Below, piece by piece: positions 58,218-64,000 of a stretch of DNA of 64,000 nucleotides (positions within the stretch are counted from its first letter, which is position 1; the number at the start of each line of letters is the position of its first letter). The notes below the pieces were generated by a model. The model did not search any database. It worked only from the letters and a program-made list of their open reading frames with translations, and had not been told where the DNA came from. A program made the position numbers and the translations under genes. Origin of the DNA: JAKEGK01 sp050116575 (lineage in GTDB: Bacteria; Pseudomonadota; Gammaproteobacteria; SZUA-152); NCBI GenBank assembly GCA_050116575.1, contig JASFOJ010000003.1, forward strand, positions 1-64,000, in the 5' to 3' direction.

Positions 58218-59500
58218 GAAATATACTGTATGAATTTACGGATCAATGAATAGGCGGTTTCCTGGTCAATGCCGGCCGCGGCCAATTGGACGATAAGCCC
58301 GATATCCTTTTCGCTCACCAGGGCGATTGCCGCCGTCATGTCGTACAGCGAAGGGTACTTTTTATATTGGCGGGTGCACAGCGACATTTTCCAGTCTTTT
58401 TCGGTGAAGTCGACAAAATCCACGTGGCATTGATAGTTGTTCACTTCGTCCTTGCCGGCACTGTTAACACGGATCGAATGGCCGAATTCGTGACTGTATA
58501 GATTGTAAAAATGCAGGCTGCCGAGGTCCTTGCTGCGATAAAAATCGTACGTGTAAGCCAGTCCCCCGGTGGTAAACCGCTGGTCCAGATAAATATGGTC
58601 TTCGCTGAAACAGTTGCTGTAAGCATGATCCATCAGTGCTTCTTTGTCGTCGTCCGAATCACCCCAGCACTTGAAAATGTCGTCAATGGTACCGGGCAAA
58701 CGGAACGGTCCCAGGGTTGTGGTTTTCCATTCCGCGCTGACCAGTTGTTTGAAAAAGGATTGCTGTTGGTCAAACAGTTGTTGTTCGATGCGTTGCTCAA
58801 AATCAGGCGGTGTTTTATTGGTGGTATCTAACTGGGCCACCAGGGTTTTTAAAAAACTCACCGGCACCAAAAAACTGACCTGGTTGCCGGCGGTCGATAC
58901 GTTAATACCCACGACTTCTCCGCGGCGATTGAGGGTGGGGCCGCCGCTCATTCCGGGGTTAAGGGAGCCGGAGAAAAAGATTTTATCGAACAGCGATTTT
59001 TCCAGTAGTCCGTTATACGTGCCTTCCACCACGCTTAAGCCCAAATCGTGGGGATTACCCAGGGAAAAAATACGTGTGCCTTTTGCCATTTTGCTGTGTC
59101 CCAGGCTTAGGGCTTGCAGGGTTTTTGTCTTAAAATCCCCCCTGGTAATCGCCAGGTCATGCACCACATCGATACTAATCAAATGCAATGGGCCGGTGTC
59201 ACCGTCAACAGTGGCGTATTCCAGGCGGTAGCGTGATGGTTGATGGACATAGCTGGAGACGACATGAAAGTTGGTGGCGATATATCCCCGCTTGTCTACG
59301 AGAAAGCCCGAGCCGATCGTTGCCTTGTTGCCGGTTGCCAGCTCAATGACACGGATTTGAAAAATACTTTGCTTGTGGGAACTGAACAGCTGTTCGGCTT
59401 CATCCTGGGGCATCGTTTGCTGGTTTTTGTCAGTCGCCAGGACATTGCCGGCTAGCGCCAACATAAATACGGCTACGAGCGGGAGAACGATGTGTTTCAC
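58205..59500 (-). CDS. Trypsin-like (HtrA-type fold) serine protease, exported
   Basis: I favour the GTG at 59500, where a signal sequence begins (VKHIVLPLVAVFMLALAG then NVLA); the frame extends to 59599. The 431-residue protein has an S1C-type protease domain (about 50-245): His in IATNFHVVSS, Asp in VVHDLAITR, Ser in LNPGMSGGPTLN. There is no PDZ domain; instead a C-terminal region of about 180 residues of unknown type follows, with four cysteines and DHAYSNCFSEDHIY. It is translationally coupled to the FHA-domain gene, suggesting a signalling or quality-control pair at the envelope. Confidence 0.88.
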   Translation of the reverse strand: MKHIVLPLVAVFMLALAGNVLATDKNQQTMPQDEAEQLFSSHKQSIFQIRVIELATGNKATIGSGFLVDKRGYIATNFHVVSSYVHQPSRYRLEYATVDGDTGPLHLISIDVVHDLAITRGDFKTKTLQALSLGHSKMAKGTRIFSLGNPHDLGLSVVEGTYNGLLEKSLFDKIFFSGSLNPGMSGGPTLNRRGEVVGINVSTAGNQVSFLVPVSFLKTLVAQLDTTNKTPPDFEQRIEQQLFDQQQSFFKQLVSAEWKTTTLGPFRLPGTIDDIFKCWGDSDDDKEALMDHAYSNCFSEDHIYLDQRFTTGGLAYTYDFYRSKDLGSLHFYNLYSHEFGHSIRVNSAGKDEVNNYQCHVDFVDFTEKDWKMSLCTRQYKKYPSLYDMTAAIALVSEKDIGLIVQLAAAGIDQETAYSLIRKFIQYISWQP

Positions 59501-59770
59501 GTAAAAAGTAAACCTTTGTAGACAGTTTGCGGCAATAAAATGAACCGATGAATCGTTATATGTCGTATATAGTGTAGACGCCGTAGTAGCATAAGTCATT
59601 CCAGGTGCCGCGCGGACTATTGGGTTACAACCGATTTTTCTGCATCCCCCGGGCGTGCTCCCTCGCGCACATTATCGTTGGAATCTGGAAACGCGCGGTT
59701 GCTCGTCAGTTCAATTCACACTGATACGTATGATTTTGAATCATCGTTTCGCGTTTATGCAATAACAGGG

Positions 59771-62446
59771 CTAACTCTCCAGAAGTTCCGTAATGGTATC
59801 GCGCAGCGTGTTTAGTTTGTCCACTGTGCGAATGGGTTCATTGTTGTCGTTGGTAATGTAGAAAATATCTTCCGCCCGTTCACCAAATGTGGTGATTTTT
59901 GCATTGAGTATTTCAACTTTGCACTGCACCAGCGCCCTGGCGATTTTTGCCAGTAGCCCGGGTTCGTCGCGGGTGACGACTTCCATAATCGTAAACAGGT
60001 TGCGAGGATCCGATCTAAAGGTTATTTCCGTGGGTATCGGGAAATGTTTCAACCTGCGCGACATCATGTGGCTGGGTTGCTGGTCCAGCAGGTTTTCATA
60101 GGTTGGCTTGTCCAGCAACGAATGTAACTTCTCCTCTATTTCCTCCCTGCGGCGAGGGTCGGTAATGACGTCACCGTTGTTTTCCAACAGGATAAACGTA
60201 TCCAGCGTATAGCCTTTTTTTGATGACATGATGCGGGCATCAATAATGTTGAGCCCCAGCCGTTCGATGCCGGCGGTAATCAGCGCAAACACATAGCGTT
60301 CGTCATGAGCGCACACAAACAGTTCGGTGCCACCGCGGTGAGTTTGCTCGCGGATCAGGATGATCGGGTAGTTCTCGGGTTTTTCGGTGAGTATGGCCTG
60401 GGTGTGCCAGACGATTTCGTTGGTGGAATGGCGCATAAAGTAATCGTCGTCCAGGCTTTGCCAGAACTCGAGGATAACAGCCGGCTCCAACTTGTTTTTC
60501 TTTAGCGCGGCAAGCGCTTCGTGTTTGACTTCCGCAATTTTTTCACTCACTTCGATGGGGTTACCCAGCCCGCGGCGAAACGCCCGGGTGGTGGCGTAAT
60601 ACAGTTCCATTAACAGCGCGTCTTTCCAGGAATTCCATAATGCAGGGTTAGTGGCCCGGATATCGGCCACCGTGAGCAAGTACAGGTAGCTGAGTTTTTC
60701 CTGGCTGCCGACGCGCTCGGCAAAGTCCGTGATGACTACCGGATCACTGATGTCCTTGCGTTGCGAGGTCATCGACATAATCAGATGATTGCGCACCAGC
60801 CAGGCAACGATGTTGGTATCGTATTGACTGAGTCCGTGGCGTTGACAGAACGCTATGGCGTCTTCGGCGCCCAATTCGGAATGATCACCGCCCCGTCCTT
60901 TGGCGATATCATGAAAAAAAGCGGCCAGGTACAATAACTCCTGTTTGGGGATTTTGCGGATGATTTTGCTGCACAAAGGAAATTCATGGGAGAATTCCTC
61001 CACCGTAAAGCGGCGCAGGTTGCGCACCAGAAACATGGTGTGTTCATCCACGGTGTAAACATGAAACAGGTCATGTTGCATTTGGCCGGTGATGTTGCCG
61101 AACGCCGGAATATAGGCGGCGAGTACACCGTAGCGGTTCATGCGCCTTAGCTCATGCGTCAGTCCCACCGGCTGGCGGAAGATTTCCATAAACAGGCTTT
61201 GGCAACGCACGTCATTGCGAAAATCATCATCAATCCGAAAACAGTTGTCCCTGACCAGGCGAATGGTTTCCGCGCGCACGCCGCGCAGTTCCCGGTGCTG
61301 GGCCATGAGTAAAAACAGTTCCAGCAAGGCAAACGGATAGTATTCAAAAACTTTGGGGTAGGCGACTTCAAGAAATCCGTTGCGGGATTGGAAACGCCGG
61401 TTGATTTTTTTAATTTTGGCGCGCTGGCGGCTGCTGAGAATCTCTTCGTCGAACAGTTGCAACAACATTTCGTTCAGGCGGTTCAGCAACTGCACGGTGC
61501 GGTAATAGTCTTTCATGAATTTCTCGACGCCCAGGCGACGTTCATCATCCCGGTAGCCGAACTGTTGCGCGAGACTGCGTTGATGGTCGAATAACAGGCG
61601 GTCTTCGCAACGGCCGGTGAGCAGGTGCAGACCGATGCGGATGCGCCATAGAAAATTCTGACTTTCCAGTAACTGGGTCAATTCGTTTTCGGTGAGAAAA
61701 TCATGGTCGACCAGCCCGTGCAGGGTGGTGGCGCCAAAATGCCGTTTGGCCACCCAGCCGATGACCTGGATGTCGCGCAGGCCGCCGGGATTTTCCTTAA
61801 TGTTGGGCTCGAGGTTGTAGGCGCTATCACCAAAGCGGTGGTGGCGCTGCAGCTGTTCTGCCAGTTTGGCCTTGAAAAATTTGCGGCTGGGCCAGATAGC
61901 GTCAGGTCCGGTTTTCTTCTGCAGCCGTTCAAAAAGCACCTCCGGACCGCATAACAGGCGTGCTTCCATAAGGTTGGTAACCACCGTGATATCCTGTTTG
62001 GCTTGCGTCACGCATTCTTTGATGGAACGCACGCTTTGACCCACTTCAAGACCGATGTCCCATAAGAAGGTCAGGAAATCCTGGATGGCAGAGGCATATT
62101 GCTGATACTGGTTGCCTTTGAGCAATATCAATAAATCAATGTCCGAGCCAGGGTGCAGTTCAGCGCGGCCGTAGCCGCCGACGGCGACCAGCGCAATTTT
62201 TTCTTCGGCGGTCCCGATAAAATGGGACCAGGCGCGGGTCAGTAGATGATCAACGGTTTTGGCGTGCTGATTCACCAATACATCCGCGGGGGCTTTTTGT
62301 TCAAAGCGCGCCTGGAGTATATCCCTGGCCGCACTCAGGGTATTTCGGAACAGGGGAATGGGATTATCCGTTGTTTTGAACCGATTATCGAAATCGGCCC
62401 AGTCGATGTCACGGGTGGATTCTTGATGGGTGGCGCTATTTAGCAC
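59771..62446 (-). CDS. glnD: PII uridylyltransferase/uridylyl-removing enzyme
   Basis: Sensor of glutamine that adds or removes UMP on PII (GlnB/GlnK). The 891-residue protein has the full layout: nucleotidyltransferase domain with VGGYGRAELHPGSDIDLLIL (Gly-Gly and Asp pair), a helical GlnE-like linker, an HD domain with AAFFHDIAKGRGGDHSELGA, and two C-terminal ACT domains (about 705-780 and 815-890, TIMEVVTRDEPGLLAKIARA). The length matches E. coli GlnD. It follows map by 41 bases on the same strand, as in E. coli. Confidence 0.98.
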   Translation of the reverse strand: MLNSATHQESTRDIDWADFDNRFKTTDNPIPLFRNTLSAARDILQARFEQKAPADVLVNQHAKTVDHLLTRAWSHFIGTAEEKIALVAVGGYGRAELHPGSDIDLLILLKGNQYQQYASAIQDFLTFLWDIGLEVGQSVRSIKECVTQAKQDITVVTNLMEARLLCGPEVLFERLQKKTGPDAIWPSRKFFKAKLAEQLQRHHRFGDSAYNLEPNIKENPGGLRDIQVIGWVAKRHFGATTLHGLVDHDFLTENELTQLLESQNFLWRIRIGLHLLTGRCEDRLLFDHQRSLAQQFGYRDDERRLGVEKFMKDYYRTVQLLNRLNEMLLQLFDEEILSSRQRAKIKKINRRFQSRNGFLEVAYPKVFEYYPFALLELFLLMAQHRELRGVRAETIRLVRDNCFRIDDDFRNDVRCQSLFMEIFRQPVGLTHELRRMNRYGVLAAYIPAFGNITGQMQHDLFHVYTVDEHTMFLVRNLRRFTVEEFSHEFPLCSKIIRKIPKQELLYLAAFFHDIAKGRGGDHSELGAEDAIAFCQRHGLSQYDTNIVAWLVRNHLIMSMTSQRKDISDPVVITDFAERVGSQEKLSYLYLLTVADIRATNPALWNSWKDALLMELYYATTRAFRRGLGNPIEVSEKIAEVKHEALAALKKNKLEPAVILEFWQSLDDDYFMRHSTNEIVWHTQAILTEKPENYPIILIREQTHRGGTELFVCAHDERYVFALITAGIERLGLNIIDARIMSSKKGYTLDTFILLENNGDVITDPRRREEIEEKLHSLLDKPTYENLLDQQPSHMMSRRLKHFPIPTEITFRSDPRNLFTIMEVVTRDEPGLLAKIARALVQCKVEILNAKITTFGERAEDIFYITNDNNEPIRTVDKLNTLRDTITELLES

Positions 62447-62487
62447 TTGGCAGGTGTCCCGATGAGGTAGGTGCCGTAGTTGGACGA

Positions 62488-63255
62488 TTAGATATCGTCC
62501 CCCGGGCGGCAGGTCAAAACTTCAAAGCCATCGTCTGTGACCAAAATGGTATGTTCCCATTGTGCGGACAGGCTGCGGTCTTTGGTAATCACGGTCCAGC
62601 CATCGGGCAGCATTTTAACGTGGCGCTTGCCGGCGTTAATCATCGGTTCGATAGTGAACGTCATGCCCGGCTCCAGAATTTCCTTGGTGCCCGGCGTGCC
62701 GTAGTGTAATACCTGCGGCTCTTCATGAAACTGCAGGCCGATGCCGTGGCCGCAAAATTCCCGTACCACGGAACAGTTATTGGATTCGGCGTGTTGCTGG
62801 ATGGCGTGGCCGATATCCCCCAGCCGGACCCCCGGTTTGACCATTTCGATGCCGATTTTCATGCATTCATGGCTGATGCGGCAGACCCGCTTGGCAAGGA
62901 TTGACGGTTCACCCACGTAAAACATTTTACTGGTATCACCGTGGAACTGATCCTTAATGACAGTAATATCGATATTTAAAATATCACCGTCCTTCAGCTT
63001 TTTATTGGCGGGAATCCCATGGCACACCTGGTGATTTATGGATGTACAGATGGATTTGGGAAAACCGTGATAATTCAATGGCGCAGGAATTGCACCTTGT
63101 TCGTTGACGATATAATCGTGGCAGAGGCGATCGAGTTCGTCGGTGGTGACACCGGCTTTAACGTACGGCGCGATCATATGCAGCACGTCCGCCGCCAGCT
63201 GACCAGCGACGCGCATTTTCTCGATTTCGTCCGGGGTTTTAATATGTATACTCAT
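62488..63255 (-). CDS. map: Methionine aminopeptidase, type I
   Basis: Removes the N-terminal Met from nascent proteins. The 255-residue enzyme has the five metal ligands: Asp in ILNIDITVIKDQFHGDTSKM (two Asp), His in CGHGIGLQFHEEP, Glu in FTIEPMINAG and Glu in WEHTILV. The length is normal for the bacterial type Ia. It is divergent from rpsB and upstream of glnD on the same strand, the classic gammaproteobacterial order. Confidence 0.98.
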   Translation of the reverse strand: MSIHIKTPDEIEKMRVAGQLAADVLHMIAPYVKAGVTTDELDRLCHDYIVNEQGAIPAPLNYHGFPKSICTSINHQVCHGIPANKKLKDGDILNIDITVIKDQFHGDTSKMFYVGEPSILAKRVCRISHECMKIGIEMVKPGVRLGDIGHAIQQHAESNNCSVVREFCGHGIGLQFHEEPQVLHYGTPGTKEILEPGMTFTIEPMINAGKRHVKMLPDGWTVITKDRSLSAQWEHTILVTDDGFEVLTCRPGDDI

Positions 63256-63563
63256 GTTATTGAAATATATAGAATTTACTGAATGGGGCCACGGTCTTAC
63301 GATGACTGGAGCGCAATAACCAAGCAGTCCACATTGTTGAAATCAACTAAGTATGGTATAAAGCCCGCGCCACTATAGCAAACATTATCTCAGCGCAGTG
63401 GTAAACTATATTCGGAATTCCGCTGTTTAGTCATTGACGAAGCAGCAAATTCCCTTAATCCGCACATGGGTCGGCACATTTACTGGGTGCCCGGGCAGGT
63501 CATTTCCGTCCGGGTTGGTATATGGGGCCCATGGAGGCTCAACCCAACAATGGAGTAAACATA
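63256..63563 (+). promoter_or_regulatory. rpsB: rpsB leader with candidate promoter 63334-63362
   Basis: The gap between divergent map and rpsB holds a good sigma-70 promoter: TTGTTG at 63334-63339, a 17-base spacer and TATAAA at 63357-63362. That leaves a leader of about 190 bases before rpsB, in keeping with the autoregulated rpsB leaders known in E. coli. A CCGGG...CCGG stem lies near 63490-63515. TGGAG lies 8 bases before the ATG at 63564. Confidence 0.6.
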
Positions 63564-64000
63564 ATGACAGCAGTCACCATGCGTGAAATGTTGGCGGCCG
63601 GTGTGCATTTCGGCCACCAGTCGCGGTTCTGGAATCCGAAAATGTCTCCCTTTATTTTCGGTGAACGCGACAAAATCCATATTATCAATCTCGAAAAAAC
63701 CCTTCCCCGTTTTACCGACGCGTTGAATTTCGTGGGTAAGGCGGCTTCCAAGAAAGGCAATATCCTGTTTGTAGGAACCAAGCGCGCCGCGCGCAACATC
63801 GTCAAGGAAGAAGCCGAACGTTGCGGTATGCCTTTCGTCAATCATCGCTGGTTGGGCGGCATGCTGACCAATTTCAATACCGTCAAACAATCCATTAAGC
63901 GTCTCAAAGAGTTGGAGACGATGGCGACCGACGGAAGTTTCGCCAAGCTCAACAAAAAAGAAGCCCTGATGTTAACCCGGGAAATGGAGAAGTTGGACCG
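63564..64000 (+). CDS. rpsB: 30S ribosomal protein S2 (partial, cut by window end)
   Basis: The frame opens at 63564 and runs past the last base, giving about 145 residues of an expected 240-260. It begins MTAVTMREMLAAGVHFGHQS, followed by RFWNPKMSPFIFGERDKIHI and the S2 signature region FVGTKRAARNIVKEEAERCG and VNHRWLGGMLTNF. The gene is at the usual place opposite map. tsf would be expected to follow outside the window. Confidence 0.98.
   Translation, partial: MTAVTMREMLAAGVHFGHQSRFWNPKMSPFIFGERDKIHIINLEKTLPRFTDALNFVGKAASKKGNILFVGTKRAARNIVKEEAERCGMPFVNHRWLGGMLTNFNTVKQSIKRLKELETMATDGSFAKLNKKEALMLTREMEKLD

Overview
The window reads as chromosomal DNA of a gammaproteobacterium, probably a free-living aquatic or sulfur-type lineage near Chromatiales/Ectothiorhodospiraceae. 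The support is the rpsB-map-glnD block at the right end with dapC, dapD, arsC-like and dapE further left (an order known from Pseudomonas-like genomes), a GacA/UvrY-type regulator, AmgK/MurU peptidoglycan recycling, OxyR with cysteines at exactly 199 and 208, and a peroxiredoxin-glutaredoxin fusion next to a glutathione reductase with NADH-like cofactor residues, as in the glutathione amide system of purple sulfur bacteria. No complete transposase, prophage, CRISPR array, tRNA or rRNA was seen. The assignment is by gene content only; no search was run.

Left part (1-13.9 kb): a 1.1-kb non-coding stretch with diverged palindromic repeats and a MITE-like nested inverted repeat; an alpha-glucan phosphorylase; a formylglycine-generating-enzyme-like lipoprotein; a 55-residue membrane peptide with a perfect Shine-Dalgarno; a three-gene receiver-protein cluster (receiver-ATPase, receiver-histidine kinase, receiver-unknown domain); a small DUF3330-like protein; an SDR oxidoreductase; amgK-murU; and the GacA-like regulator.

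Middle part (14-38.6 kb): an operon of two exported thioredoxin-fold proteins, a TolC-like outer membrane factor, an HlyD-like adaptor and acylphosphatase, with no inner-membrane pump; a CheX-CheY pair and an orphan ParA; a phosphoribosyltransferase; a cupin; a lytic transglycosylase; proS; an NrfJ-like lipoprotein; methyltransferase-nadC; a PlsC-like acyltransferase with an odd motif III; clpB behind a sigma-32-type promoter; a GGDEF-EAL protein; a thioredoxin-like protein; a GFA-family protein; a PAS-like protein with a cysteine motif; corA; an orphan FetB-type permease; and a PilZ protein. Cyclic-di-GMP and two-component signalling genes are dense here.

Right part (38.7-64 kb): arylesterase lipoprotein; dapE-yheT; dapC/dapD/arsC-like; an EamA exporter with a VOC protein; then about 15 kb of mostly exported or redox-defence genes lying between glnD and dapC. 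This block holds oxyR, a Tat-exported metallophosphoesterase followed by a cytochrome c, a truncated remnant of a second metallophosphoesterase gene, a DUF1566-like exported protein, an algal-type vanadium haloperoxidase, gpmA, GNAT, glutathione reductase, the Prx-Grx fusion, a DUF2061 protein, the PEP synthase regulator PpsR, and a protease-FHA pair. The window ends with glnD, map and the start of rpsB. The haloperoxidase/metallophosphoesterase/cytochrome block and the receiver cluster are the most unusual parts.
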